Shown: positions 53,031-63,459, counted from the first letter of the stretch. The stretch: 64,000 nt of DNA from Hafnia alvei (GCF_900095695.1 NZ_FMIQ01000006.1:62001-126000), one strand, 5' to 3'. Made by a program: numbers and translations. The notes: generated from the letters alone by a model not told the origin.

Positions 53031-53135
53031 ATGATGCAAAGCGTCGTTCGCGTAGGAGATGAAATATCTCATGGTGGCGTTGTTCTTAGCGGTGCCAGAG
53101 GTCTCACTTTTATGGGGAAATCTGTCGCCTGTTAA
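53031..53135 (+). pseudogene. truncated PAAR protein
   Basis: A frame of 34 codons opening with VVRVGDEISHGGVVLSGA and LTFMGKSVAC, the first third of a PAAR domain, and then a stop. The metal-binding histidine and cysteines that follow in intact PAAR proteins are missing. It is the broken start of a second PAAR gene, perhaps a PAAR-effector fusion lost by deletion. Confidence 0.75.
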
Positions 53136-53143
53136 ATAAGTTT

Positions 53144-53362
53144 TTGCTGAGCAGGTGTTTGCACAGTTTGATCTTGGTAAGTCATCAAAATGCAGACGAT
53201 GAAAATAACTTCTCGTCGATAAAGTTGAATGATGAAGGTTTTACGGTTGAACAAGTACCTTTTAGCAATTATGCAGAAGAAACAATAACGAGAGTTTTTA
53301 AGCTGGATGGAAATAAAGTAATTATTGAACCGAAAGATATTATACGAGGTATGTTAAAGTGA
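53144..53362 (+). pseudogene. possible C-terminal remnant behind the truncated PAAR
   Basis: A 72-codon open frame with no ATG start; only a TTG opens it. It reads polar sequence such as LNDEGFTVEQVPFSNYAEE and VIIEPKDIIRG and ends in a GTGA overlap with the next gene. That coupling suggests it once was a gene end, possibly the tail of the PAAR protein after an internal deletion. I do not recognise the family. Confidence 0.4.
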
Positions 53363-54354
53363 AAAACCGTAAAGCCTCGAAAGAATTCATTGATTTTGAT
53401 AAAACTAAACAAGAAAAAGAATCTTCTCTCGTTGAGGTTGGCATAAAGGAAAAAAACATGCTGCTTCATCCTGAAGAAAGACAAATAATAAGTAGAGAAA
53501 TTGGAGAGCTAAAAGAAAAAATAAAAGCCATGGATAATATCCTTTCTACTGAGCCAGTTGCACCAGACCTACCACCTAGAGCGCCATTAATTAAAGTGGC
53601 TGGAGTGCTAGAGGAGTTTAGTGTATTGAAAGTTATCGGATATTTTTCTGATTCAGAGTATGATTTGGAGCGGTTCAGAACACAAGAGAAGAAAGATCTA
53701 GCCGGGGGACTCCTACTTGCAATTGCGGGTAATGTTGCAGGGTCTGCAGTTACAAGTATGAGTAGTACTCGAAAAAACGACGCTTGTGATTTTATTCAAG
53801 GAAAAATAAATGGGAAAAATTTTCAAGGATGGTTAGGTAAGACGAACGCTAGTGTTGGTGATTATGTAGAGATGGCTGTGGTAGACAAAGGAAACTCTTT
53901 TATTGTTTATGCGATTGCTATTCCTGATTTATGTACGATCAGTATAACGCCAAGGTGTGATATGGGGAGATGGGGGGCATTAAAAGATGGCTTTAATTTC
54001 TCAATATGGTTTTTTTCTATTTTTATTTTCATTGTTTCTGCATCAATGTTTATTTTTTCAGATGTGTCTTTTTTATTTGTATTGAAATCAATCCTTATCC
54101 CGGTTGTTATATTTATCGCTATATTTCTTGCTGTTTCAATATCAATGGTTAGATCGCCTAATTCGACAGTTTTATTAGCTGAGGATATTTTTGAAACTCT
54201 TGACATGCCAATGGTTACACATGTTAATTTAAAACATATCACGAAAAAAAGGCTAAGAAAAATAAAAAGTGGTAAATATACTATGGGTCATATTAAAAAT
54301 CGGATTCTGCCCGACTCATGGTATTTTGTAGATTATTTATATTATTATAAATAA
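53359..54354 (+). CDS. unknown T6SS-linked membrane protein, paralogue A
   Basis: A 331-residue protein starting at GTG 53359. Order: charged coiled-coil (about 5-65), a proline linker (PDLPPRAPL), a conserved domain with IGYFSDSEYD, LAIAGNVAGSAVTS, FQGWLGKTN and VGDYVEMA, two membrane helices (about 212-231 and 240-264), and a basic C-terminal part ending in a tyrosine-rich tail (VDYLYYYK). Two further copies follow. I recall such proteins labelled putative T6SS effectors, without a known activity. An effector, immunity or membrane-stress role cannot be decided here. Confidence 0.6.
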   Translation: MKNRKASKEFIDFDKTKQEKESSLVEVGIKEKNMLLHPEERQIISREIGELKEKIKAMDNILSTEPVAPDLPPRAPLIKVAGVLEEFSVLKVIGYFSDSEYDLERFRTQEKKDLAGGLLLAIAGNVAGSAVTSMSSTRKNDACDFIQGKINGKNFQGWLGKTNASVGDYVEMAVVDKGNSFIVYAIAIPDLCTISITPRCDMGRWGALKDGFNFSIWFFSIFIFIVSASMFIFSDVSFLFVLKSILIPVVIFIAIFLAVSISMVRSPNSTVLLAEDIFETLDMPMVTHVNLKHITKKRLRKIKSGKYTMGHIKNRILPDSWYFVDYLYYYK

Positions 54355-54506
54355 TCTATCTAACTCTAATAGTGTGAGTCAAGTGTGTTTGGGGATTTTC
54401 CTGATGAGAATCTAAAAAATACAATGCTTTTACTTCCAGTGAGTAACAGAAACGAAAAATATAAAGAACAATCCGTTTCTCTTGGGGGCGCATTATGAGG
54501 TGTTAT

Positions 54507-55483
54507 ATGAATAATAGAGATGAGTATATTTCATTCGAATATTTAAAGAGTATTAAAAATGACTTGGAAACATCCATTGAAGTAAATTCAAAATGGGTTT
54601 CTGAGAATGAGAATAATAGAGATGAGTGCATTAATGTCTTAAAGGAAAATGAAGAATCGCATAAGGAAATTTCACGACTAGATGAGATCATATTGCGTGA
54701 GCCAATCCCTTCGGAGTTGCCACCACAGAAATCATTAATAAAAATTAGTGGTATTTTAGATGATGTTAATATTGTTAAATGTATCGGTTATTTTCAAGAG
54801 CAAGAGTACAACTCCGAAGCGTTTAAAAATCACGAAATGAACGAACAAGTCGGTGCATTGCTACTTTCAATTATCGGAAATGTAGCCGGCTCTGCAGTGA
54901 CTTCACAAAGTAAAGTCAGAATGAAAGACTATTGTGATTATATTAGTGGAAAAATAAATGGTAGAGAGTTCCGTGGTTGGCTTGGAAAAACAAATCTTCA
55001 TGTCGGTGATTATGTTGAGATGGCCGCTGTTGAAGAAAATAACGAGTTTGTTGTTTATGCTATTGCGAAGCCTGAGAATAGAACTATTAGTATAATACCT
55101 CGGTGTTCTCAAGGGCTCGATGCTTACATAAAAAACACGAGGCGATATATACGAATTTTCAACGCCATCCCATTTTTATTTATGAGCCTCGGTCCTTTGT
55201 TTTACGGTGGAAGCTTAAAAATACTCCTGTTTCTAGTTTTATTATATGCTTTATTAGATCCTGTTGCATATGCAATTAGCAGTAGGCTTGAAAGAAAAAA
55301 CCGAAGAAAAATTATGTCCTAGCTGGGTTGATATTTGAGGCTTTAGGTTTCAAGAACCCGACAGAAGTGGACTTGATTAAAATTACTAAGAAAAAATTGA
55401 AGTCTAAGGACATGTCGGTTAAAAAAAATGATCCCACTTGGCCGGATAGAGAATGTGTTATGAATTATTATTATTACTATTGA
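54507..55483 (+). pseudogene. unknown T6SS-linked membrane protein, paralogue B, frameshifted
   Basis: Second copy of the family. ATG 54507 has GAGG six bases upstream; ATG 54495 is possible. The first frame ends at 55322. By comparison with copy C, one base is missing near 55,300 (a C in an AAAACCC-like run), and the downstream frame continues the family sequence to TGA 55481-55483, including LIFEALGF, VDLIKITKKKL and the end NYYYYY. All family blocks (GNVAGSAVTSQS, RGWLGKTN, VGDYVEMA) are present. It is either a recent inactivation, a slippage-switchable gene, or a sequencing error in an A-rich run. Confidence 0.65.
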
Positions 55484-55511
55484 TATAAGTGTTTGTAGGA
55501 TAAACAGTAGC

Positions 55512-56494
55512 ATGAGTCTTAGCAAAAAAAATGATAATTATATTAACTTCGAAGATTTAGAATTACAACTTAGTGGACTGCATATTGATATTGGTGTAAA
55601 GAAAAAAGAATTAAAAGAGCACCAGAAGAGCGCAAGGAAATTGAAGCACAGATTGAAAAAATATTAAAAGAAGACATTCCAGAGGTTGAGGCTTTAATTG
55701 CCACTAGACCCCCTGCTCCAGAGTTACCTCCCCGAAAGCCATTGATGAAGGTGGTTGGTATTGTGGAGGAAATTGATGTTATGAAAGTCGTTGGTTATTT
55801 TCAAGAGCGAGAATATGATCCGGAAGCGTTTGCTAAGCATGAAGAGAATGAACAGGTAGGTGCCTTGATTTTAGCTATGATCGGTAATACTGCAGGTTCT
55901 GCGGTTACGTCGCAAAGCACGGAACGGATGGGAGATTATTGCGACTTTGTTCGCGGCAAGATAAATGGTAATCCCTTTTATGGCTGGCTAGGGAAAACCA
56001 ATATTCAAGTCGGTGATTATGTCGAAATGGCCGCAATGGAAAAAAATGGGGAGTACGTAATTTATGCTGTTACTCATCCAGATAGAAGAACTATCAGTGT
56101 CACACCCAACTGTGATCAGGGACTAGATGGCTATATTAGAAGTTGTAGGTTGTATGTCCGGTTTGTTATCTCATTTATTATCCTTCTCTTTTTCATTCCG
56201 CTAGCTTGGAATGGCGACCTAACCTTAAGAATACTGATGTATATGGTGTTATTTTGGATTGTCGCTGAGCCAATAATTTATTTTATTAGCGATAGATTGG
56301 AAAGGAAAAACCCGAAACAGAATTATGTCCTAGCTGGATTGATATTCGAGGCTTTAGGCTTCAAGGAGCCGACAGAAGTGGACTTAATTAAAATAACGAA
56401 GAAAAAACTAAAGTCTAAAGAGATGCCTTCGAAGCAAAATGAGCCGGATTGGCCGGATAGGGAATGTACGGTTAATTACTACTATTACTATTAA
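55512..56494 (+). pseudogene. unknown T6SS-linked membrane protein, paralogue C, frameshifted
   Basis: Third copy. The natural start ATG 55512 reads YINFEDLELQL, but the frame breaks near 55,616 in an A-rich run. The family sequence (APEERKEIEAQIEK, then PELPPRKPLMKVVG) continues in another frame to TAA at 56494. The part from 55742 onward is open for 250 codons, with GNTAGSAVTSQS, YGWLGKTN, VGDYVEMA, two membrane helices and the tyrosine-rich end NYYYYY. A shortened protein from 55742 is possible but would lack the coiled-coil. Confidence 0.65.
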
Positions 56495-56764
56495 TTACTT
56501 ATAGACTAAAGCCTATTTTTAAACAGAAGATTAAATAGGGGTGTATGTATTCTATATGTTGAAATGGCTATTATTTAATAAAGTGTACCTTGGGCTGTTA
56601 GCTGCTTTTATAGTTCGTTGGTAGTCTGTTTTAATTAGGGGTGGTAATGGTTTGAGACTGGATTAAAGTAAGGCACTCCTCCATTTAATATAAGTGCTTT
56701 AAATTTAACCATAATTTCATTTTTTATTTTTCCTAACTATTATTAGTAAGGGGCGTCCACTGAG

Positions 56765-57811
56765 ATGGATTACGATGGTTTAATTATTAATTATAAATGG
56801 CGCATAGAGCAGACACTCACTCAAAATGAACGAGATCACCAACTTAAGCAAGGTGTAGTTCTTGATTTAAATAGCCAACGTATCGCGGATGATTTGTCGG
56901 TCATCCGCTTAACTTCTGGCTATATGGAGTTAGTCGATAAATATTATCAATTCAAGGGAATATTGACCAGTGTGATGTTGAGTCTGTTTATATTATCGAT
57001 ATGGGCAATCTTTGCTTTTTGGGGGGAGGCAATAATAGATATTGTCATGCATGGATTTAATAATGGAACAGTTTATTATGTTTTTAGTTTTATTGCTGGA
57101 GGCGGTTTTTTAATATTTTTATTAGTTTCCTTTTTTATGTTAAAAAAAGAAAGCTTTGCTAGGACTCATTACCCAATTCGTTTTGATCGTAAAAATAAGT
57201 TGGTACATGTCTTTAGTTTAGAGAGTGAGATATACAGTGTAAAATGGGATGATATATTTTTTACAACAGGGGATGTTTTAGCGCATAAACACACAAAAAG
57301 AAGAAATTACGATATTCGCGGACATGTTCTTGATAAAGATGGTAAGACCGTACTAAAAACGTTTGGTTTAGCAGCCTCGACCTCAAATCATGTTGCGCTG
57401 CATCGTTATTGGGAATTTATACGTCGTTATATGGAAGAAGGCCCCGAGGCTGTTGCTGACATTATTAAACTTTGTCCACCGGTGGAAAAGAAACGTGAGG
57501 GGATTTTTTTCGGCTATTGGTATGCATTAACGGTGTATTACGGAGCGCCACTTGTCGTTATGCCCATAATGATGGTGTTGGCTCTTATTGCTTGGCCTGG
57601 GCGAGTTTTTGCTATGTATACCAGCAGACGTCCTTTTTGGACACCAGAAGTTGAGGCTGCTTGTGTTATAGACCCAAACGATCCGTTCGATATGAGTGCG
57701 GCCGATAATCCAAAATCTATAGCCCTTTGGATGTTGGGAATGGATAAATCGCATCGTTGTATTGATAAAATGCGGGCAAGGAAAATGAAAGCTCTTGAAC
57801 GTAAAGATTAA
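56765..57811 (+). CDS. DUF6708-type membrane protein
   Basis: A 348-residue protein with two membrane helices near residues 73-95 and 105-127, a central domain with HYPIRFDRKNKLVHVF and VKWDDIFF, a further helix pair around 255-285, and a C-terminal soluble tail. It resembles the DUF6708 group, found (from memory) near type VI secretion genes; function unknown. It is preceded by 270 bp of non-coding AT-rich DNA and is the last gene of the accessory block before tssA. Confidence 0.6.
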   Translation: MDYDGLIINYKWRIEQTLTQNERDHQLKQGVVLDLNSQRIADDLSVIRLTSGYMELVDKYYQFKGILTSVMLSLFILSIWAIFAFWGEAIIDIVMHGFNNGTVYYVFSFIAGGGFLIFLLVSFFMLKKESFARTHYPIRFDRKNKLVHVFSLESEIYSVKWDDIFFTTGDVLAHKHTKRRNYDIRGHVLDKDGKTVLKTFGLAASTSNHVALHRYWEFIRRYMEEGPEAVADIIKLCPPVEKKREGIFFGYWYALTVYYGAPLVVMPIMMVLALIAWPGRVFAMYTSRRPFWTPEVEAACVIDPNDPFDMSAADNPKSIALWMLGMDKSHRCIDKMRARKMKALERKD

Positions 57812-57973
57812 ATTTAAAGTATGTAAATCGCCAGTTTTATAAATAGCACATTTTTTATTTAGACCCTTTTGCAGTTGCATGTTAAACCCCATCAAAAATA
57901 CACGACCTTTCGTTATCGAATATTAAGTTAACTTACCGAAGTAAAATTATAACTCTATGCTGGAGAATGAATA

Positions 57974-59566
57974 ATGCTACAGGGATTAATCGCCGCCAGC
58001 ATGAACGGGCGCGATGCTTTGGCATTGGCGGGCGAGCAGGTGGCGCTGTGGGACAAATGGCTGTTACCGATTAGCGCCGATGCGCCTGCGGGGGAAGACC
58101 CGGGCTACGACGATGATTTTCAGCGCATGCGTGAAGAGGTTAACCGCCTGTCGGGCGCTGATACCGATCTTATCTGTCAGTTAGCCGAAAAGCTGTTGAC
58201 CGCCGTGTGCAAAGACGTGCGGGTGGCGACCTATTACCTTTGGGCGCGGCTGCATCGCGATGGAGAAACCGGGCTTGCCGATGGCTTAACGCTGCTGGCG
58301 GGCGTGGTGTCTCGCTTTAGCGATACGGTGTTACCGCTGCGTGCGCATAGCCGCAAGGTGGCGATGGAGTGGCTGACCAGCAGCAAAGTGCTGGATAGCC
58401 TGTCGCGTTATCCGGAAGTGGTGAAAGCCGACGTGGAGCGCACGGTGGCCGCGTTGGCGCTGTTGGACAGCGCAATGCAGGTGTGGCCAGAGGAAGAACG
58501 TCCTTCGCTCGGCGGACTTTATTCGGCGCTGGATGCACGTTTAGCGCAGGCGGGCGGTCTAGACGCCGTAGTGCCGCAGAACAGCGCGCCAGCGGGGCAA
58601 AAGGAAGAGGCGGGATCGACGCTGGGCTTACCCACGCTCAAGCAGATCCAATCAGGACGTGATTTGCTCGATCAGGCGCGAGAACTGGCGCGTTACCTGC
58701 GCGATCAGCCGCAGGGCTGGCTGTCGAGCAGTCGGCTGATGAAAAGCCTGCGTTGGGATACGGTGCATCAGTTGCCGCCGCAGGATGCCTCGGGGAATAC
58801 GCGCTTAACGCCGCCGCGGGCCGACAACCGCGCCCAGCTTAAACGCCTGTATATGCAACAAAGTTGGAATGAGTTGCTGGAACAGGTTGAGCGTATGTAT
58901 GCCGAAGGCGTGAATCATTTTTGGCTCGATTTGCAGTGGTATGCCTGCCAAAGCCTGAGCAAACAAGGCCATCCTTATGACGCGTGGGGCGATATCGTGA
59001 AACGCGATTTGGGCATGTTTTTAGAGCGGTTGCCGGGTTTGGAAGAGATGACCTACAACGACGGCACACCGTTTGCCGATGAGGTGACCCGCGATTGGAT
59101 CACTCAGCACGTGAGCGGCAATCAAGAGCAGTGGGCTGCGCCGCCGGCGTCGACTCAGCCTCAGGGCGACGACGACGTGTTGGCGCTGGAAGGTGAAGCG
59201 TTGGCACAGGCCGATAGCGATGGCGTTGAAGCCGCGCTGACGTGGCTAAGCACCCGCTCGGGTATCCATACCCCGCGTAATCGCTGGCTGTTGCGGCTGT
59301 TGATGGCGCGTATTGCTGAGCAGTACGGTAAAAATGAGATGGCGCTGCATCTGTTAACCGAGCTGGATATTAACCCGTCCCAGCTGACGCTAGCGGAATG
59401 GGAGCCGGCACTGAGTTTCGAGGTGAAAGCCCGTCTGCTGAAACTGCTACGGTTGAAATCGCAGCGCAATGATAGCGATAAAGCGGCGCTGGCACGGCGT
59501 ATGGAAACCTTGTTAGCCGGGTTGGTGAACATCGATCCGGTGAGAGCCGCCGTGCTGTGTGGCTGA
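57974..59566 (+). CDS. tssA: T6SS cap/baseplate protein TssA
   Basis: Directs tube and sheath growth. The 530-residue protein begins with the ImpA N-domain pattern PISADAPAGEDPGYDDDF, followed by LSRYPEVVKADV-type helices, and has a long helical C-terminal (VasJ-like) domain. GGAG lies before the ATG 57974. Base composition returns to the GC-rich core type here, after the AT-rich block. Confidence 0.92.
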   Translation: MLQGLIAASMNGRDALALAGEQVALWDKWLLPISADAPAGEDPGYDDDFQRMREEVNRLSGADTDLICQLAEKLLTAVCKDVRVATYYLWARLHRDGETGLADGLTLLAGVVSRFSDTVLPLRAHSRKVAMEWLTSSKVLDSLSRYPEVVKADVERTVAALALLDSAMQVWPEEERPSLGGLYSALDARLAQAGGLDAVVPQNSAPAGQKEEAGSTLGLPTLKQIQSGRDLLDQARELARYLRDQPQGWLSSSRLMKSLRWDTVHQLPPQDASGNTRLTPPRADNRAQLKRLYMQQSWNELLEQVERMYAEGVNHFWLDLQWYACQSLSKQGHPYDAWGDIVKRDLGMFLERLPGLEEMTYNDGTPFADEVTRDWITQHVSGNQEQWAAPPASTQPQGDDDVLALEGEALAQADSDGVEAALTWLSTRSGIHTPRNRWLLRLLMARIAEQYGKNEMALHLLTELDINPSQLTLAEWEPALSFEVKARLLKLLRLKSQRNDSDKAALARRMETLLAGLVNIDPVRAAVLCG

Positions 59567-59643
59567 TACTGCCGCAGACAATGGCCTGATTTTGGTTTTA
59601 CCTCCCCCTATTTTTTAACCTTTCTCATGAGAACACAATTCGC

Positions 59644-61407
59644 ATGGATGATTTAACTCTGCGCTATTTTGAAGCAGAAATGCGCTATCTGCGTGAAGCA
59701 GGTAAAGAATTTGCCGAAGCGCATCCTGACCGCGCGGCCATGCTTAATCTGGATAAGGTGGGCGCGCGCGATCCCTACGTGGAACGTCTGTTTGAAGGCT
59801 TTGCCTTCTTGATGGGGCGACTGCGCGAAAAGCTGGATGACGATTTGCCAGAACTCACCGAAGGGTTAGTGAGTCTGCTGTGGCCGCATTATTTGCGCAC
59901 AATTCCGTCGCTTTCTATCGTGGAGCTCTCGCCGGACTGGTCGCAGATGAAACACAGCGAGCGCGTGGCTCGCGGTTTTGAGGTGATGTCGCAGCCGGTG
60001 GGGCAGCAGAAAACCCGCTGCCACTATAGCACGACGCAGGATCTCGATCTGCTGCCGTTGAATTTATCTCAGGTGGGGCTGAGCACTGAGCCGGACGGTC
60101 GTTCGGTGATCCGCTTCCGCTTTGAATGCAGCGAATTGGCCGACTGGGCACAAGTCGATCTTAGCCGTGTACCGCTTTATTTGAACGCGGATAGTCCGGT
60201 GGCGAGCGCGCTGCATCAGGCGTTAACGCTGCAAACACAGGCCATGTACCTGCGTTTACCGGAACGGGCCGAGCGTCAGCGTATCGACGGCTATTTTTCG
60301 CCGCTGGGGTTTGGCGAGCAGGACGGTCTGTGGCCGAAAGGGGAAAGTGCCTTTAGCGGCTATCAGCTGTTGTTGGAGTTTTTCACCTTCCGGCAGAAAT
60401 TCATGTTTGTGGGATTGAACGGGCTGGATCAGCTTGAACTGCCTGCTGAATTGCCGTGGTTTGAGATCGAGGTTGTGCTGAACGAGCTGTGGCCGTACGA
60501 CATGCCGTTTGACGCTGAAAACCTGCGTTTGCACTGTGTTCCCGTGATTAATCTCTTCCCGCTAGAGGCTGACCCGCTGCGCCTTTCGCCGCTGGAGACC
60601 GACTATTTGCTGCGTCCGATGCGCTTGCAGGATGGACACACTGAGATCTATTCGGTCGACAGCGTGGTCTCGTCGAAACACACCGGACATCAAACCTACG
60701 TGCCTTTCAGCAGCTTCCGACATAAAGGCGGCATGATGCGCTACGACGCGCCGGAGCGTTATTTCCATACCCGAGTGAAACGCGGTGCTTCTGGGCTGCA
60801 CGATACGTGGCTGATCCTCGGCGGCGAAGCGTTCGACAGCGATAAGCTGCTCGCGGAAGAAAACCTGTCGCTGAGCCTGACCGGTACCAACGGTCAACTG
60901 CCGCGTAAGGCGCTGCAAAGCACGCTGTTGGATACGGTGGTGCAGTCGACACAAACCAAACTGTCGGTGCGAAATCTGTGCGCGCCAACCATGCCGTGCT
61001 ATCCGCCGACGCGCGATCGTTTTCACTGGCGGGTATTAAGCCACCTTGGTTCGAACTTCTTGCCGATGATGGATAACGCCGAAGTGCTGCGCGGCACGCT
61101 TTCGCTGTATGACTGGACGGGCGATGAACTTAACCGCCGTCGCTTAGCGGCGATTGTTGACGTGAAACATCATCTGATCCAGCGCTTTGAAAAAGGCTTT
61201 TTGCTGCGCGGCGTGGATATTGAAGTCACGCTGGACAGCAATGGTTTTTCCGGCGAGGGGGATATCAGCCTGTTTGGTGAAATGCTCAGCCGCTTCTTTG
61301 CGCTGTATGCCGATATTCATCTGTTTAACCAGCTTACGTTGATACTGCAACCTTCAGGGAAATGTCTGCAATGGAAAGAGAATCACAGTCAGCGCATTCC
61401 GGGCTAA
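59644..61407 (+). CDS. tssF: T6SS baseplate protein TssF
   Basis: Baseplate wedge protein, 587 residues. The N-terminus is diagnostic: LRYFEAEMRYLREAGKEFAE, then YVERLFEGFAFL and LWPHYLRTIPSLSIVEL further on (cited in parts). It precedes tssG and overlaps it by more than 30 bp. Confidence 0.95.
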   Translation: MDDLTLRYFEAEMRYLREAGKEFAEAHPDRAAMLNLDKVGARDPYVERLFEGFAFLMGRLREKLDDDLPELTEGLVSLLWPHYLRTIPSLSIVELSPDWSQMKHSERVARGFEVMSQPVGQQKTRCHYSTTQDLDLLPLNLSQVGLSTEPDGRSVIRFRFECSELADWAQVDLSRVPLYLNADSPVASALHQALTLQTQAMYLRLPERAERQRIDGYFSPLGFGEQDGLWPKGESAFSGYQLLLEFFTFRQKFMFVGLNGLDQLELPAELPWFEIEVVLNELWPYDMPFDAENLRLHCVPVINLFPLEADPLRLSPLETDYLLRPMRLQDGHTEIYSVDSVVSSKHTGHQTYVPFSSFRHKGGMMRYDAPERYFHTRVKRGASGLHDTWLILGGEAFDSDKLLAEENLSLSLTGTNGQLPRKALQSTLLDTVVQSTQTKLSVRNLCAPTMPCYPPTRDRFHWRVLSHLGSNFLPMMDNAEVLRGTLSLYDWTGDELNRRRLAAIVDVKHHLIQRFEKGFLLRGVDIEVTLDSNGFSGEGDISLFGEMLSRFFALYADIHLFNQLTLILQPSGKCLQWKENHSQRIPG

Positions 61408-62456
61408 TGGCAGCGCTGCAAGGGCGCATGTCGGAGGTTAACGTCTATCGCTTTTGTCAGCTGCTGGAGCGGGTAGCGCCAGAAAGACCGGCGCTGGGCA
61501 GTACCGCCAGCCCGCATGACGATCCGGTGCGTTTTCATCCTCATCCCGGTATGGGATTTCCCGTCAGTGAATTGAAATCGCTGGAAAGTGATGAGTTTCA
61601 TCCCGAGCGTCCACCGACGGTGCGTACTACGTTTTTGGGGCTATACGGCGTTGATTCACCGCTGCCGACTTCATACCTCGACGATATTGCGCAGAGGCGA
61701 GAAGGACATGAGGCGCTGGAAGCGTTTCTGGATATCTTCAATCACCGCATTTTTACTCAGTTTTATCGTATTTGGCGCAAGTATTCCTATCCGGCCACGT
61801 TTCAAACGGGCGGAACGGATGAAACCTCGCAGTGCCTATTGGGGCTGATTGGTTTGGGGATACCCGGTACCTCTTCACATATTGCCACGCCGGTATCGCG
61901 GTTTTTGGCGCTGCTGAGCGTGATGCGCTTACCCACGCGCACCGCCGAAGGGGTGATGGCGTTAGTGAGACTGCTGGCGCCGAAAACCACGGCGGTGGTC
62001 ACGCCGCACGATCGCCAGCAAATTGTGCTCAAACAGCCGGCCGGACTGGGGCAAACGCAGCGGGTTAATTTGTCGCAGCGTGCCGTATTGGGCGCAACCG
62101 GCACCGATGTGAATACCCAACTGTTGCTCACGCTGCACACCACGGATTTGAACGAGGCGAAAGGCTGGCTGCCGGGGGGGCAACTGCACACCGATTTGAT
62201 GGTTTTACTGCGGGTTTATCTAGGATGGCGCTGCAATGCACGGCTGAAGCTGGTGCTGCCGACCACCATGTTGCCGCCGCCGGTACTCGGTAAAACGCCG
62301 ATTCAGCTTGGTTTAACCGGTTTGTTAGGCCTGCATGCCGCCGCTCCTGCGGCTTTAGCGTTACCCAACGAGATCACGGTTAACTTGGGGCATTATCAAG
62401 GATTACAGCCGAATACGGCGAACAGAGAGGTTAAGCATGTCAATTTTCGCTTCTAA
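61371..62456 (+). CDS. tssG: T6SS baseplate protein TssG
   Basis: Partner of TssF in the wedge. ATG 61371 (361 residues) is chosen because AGGGA lies 10 bases before it; ATG 61362 is too close to the same site but not excluded. Landmarks are VYRFCQLLERVAP, FHPHPGMGFPVSEL, GVDSPLPTSYLDD and FLDIFNHRIFTQFYRIW. Its end overlaps tssJ by 20 bp. Confidence 0.93.
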   Translation: MERESQSAHSGLMAALQGRMSEVNVYRFCQLLERVAPERPALGSTASPHDDPVRFHPHPGMGFPVSELKSLESDEFHPERPPTVRTTFLGLYGVDSPLPTSYLDDIAQRREGHEALEAFLDIFNHRIFTQFYRIWRKYSYPATFQTGGTDETSQCLLGLIGLGIPGTSSHIATPVSRFLALLSVMRLPTRTAEGVMALVRLLAPKTTAVVTPHDRQQIVLKQPAGLGQTQRVNLSQRAVLGATGTDVNTQLLLTLHTTDLNEAKGWLPGGQLHTDLMVLLRVYLGWRCNARLKLVLPTTMLPPPVLGKTPIQLGLTGLLGLHAAAPAALALPNEITVNLGHYQGLQPNTANREVKHVNFRF

Positions 62457-62985
62457 GCCCCGTACATTGCAGGCGACAGCGATGGCGTTGTCCGTGTTGT
62501 TGCTCGCAGGTTGCGGCTTGACGCAGAGCGTCGCAGACGGTACAGCATCGGTGACTAAATCGATATTTTACAAAAAGATAAAAACGCTGCATCTGGATTT
62601 CAGCGCCCGCGAGGCGCTTAACACCGACGCGAAGGATATGAGTGCGCTGTCTGTGCCGACGCTGGTACGGGTTTATCAATTGCGTGATAGCAAAGCGTTC
62701 GAACAGCTGGATTATCAAAGCCTGCTGGTAGACGGCGATGCAAGCCTTAAAGCGGATTTGCTCAGCGAGCGTGAAGTGGTGGTGAAACCGGGCACCGGCG
62801 CGTCGTTGAATATGCCGATGGAAAAAGACGCCAAGTTTGTGGCGGTTGTTGGGTTATTCCGTATGCCGGATATGCAGAAAAATAGCTGGCGGTTGGTTAT
62901 CGACCGCGAGGATTTGTTGCCCGATGATCCACGAATTATCGAGCTGAGAAATAACGCCCTTAGCCTTAAACCGGTGAAGGATTAG
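62437..62985 (+). CDS. tssJ: T6SS outer-membrane lipoprotein TssJ
   Basis: Lipoprotein that anchors TssM to the outer membrane. The 182-residue protein has a signal peptide ending in LLLAGC and a beta-sandwich domain with LVRVYQLRD, a TssJ hallmark, and LRMPDM-like FRMPDMQ near residue 148. It starts within the end of tssG. Confidence 0.93.
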   Translation: MSIFASKPRTLQATAMALSVLLLAGCGLTQSVADGTASVTKSIFYKKIKTLHLDFSAREALNTDAKDMSALSVPTLVRVYQLRDSKAFEQLDYQSLLVDGDASLKADLLSEREVVVKPGTGASLNMPMEKDAKFVAVVGLFRMPDMQKNSWRLVIDREDLLPDDPRIIELRNNALSLKPVKD

Positions 62986-62988
62986 GCC

Positions 62989-63426
62989 ATGACCTCTCAA
63001 AATCCTTCATTGTATGAAATGCTGACGCTGAACTTTGGCGGCGAGCTGGATTTGCAGCGGGTGAGCGAGCGTGACCAGGTGATTTTATCGGTGCTCGATA
63101 ACATGCAGCGCATTCTTAATAGCCGCGCTGGCACCTTGGCGCATTTACCCGACTATGGCCTGCCCGATATGAGCCAGATCCTACAAGGCATGCCGGGCTC
63201 AGCGCATGGATTGCTTTCGCTGCTGTCGGCGACGTTATTAAAGTATGAACCGCGCCTTGAAAGCCTGTCGATTACGCTGCTGCCCCAAACGCGCAGCGGT
63301 CATTTGGAATACACCCTCGAGGCTCAGTTAAAAGAACTGGGTCTGGTGCGCTTCGGCACGGAGTTTGCGCCCGAGGGTAAAGTATTGGTGCGCCATCTCA
63401 AACAGCAGCAGTTTGTTTCCGCTTAG
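62989..63426 (+). CDS. tssE: T6SS baseplate protein TssE
   Basis: gp25-like baseplate protein that seeds sheath polymerisation. The 145-residue protein contains SVLDNMQRILNSRAG, HLPDYGLPDM and the conserved YEPRLESLSITLL. It begins 3 bp after the tssJ stop. Confidence 0.94.
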   Translation: MTSQNPSLYEMLTLNFGGELDLQRVSERDQVILSVLDNMQRILNSRAGTLAHLPDYGLPDMSQILQGMPGSAHGLLSLLSATLLKYEPRLESLSITLLPQTRSGHLEYTLEAQLKELGLVRFGTEFAPEGKVLVRHLKQQQFVSA

Positions 63427-63459
63427 TTTTTCTTTCTTTTTACGGAGCTTCACTTACGC

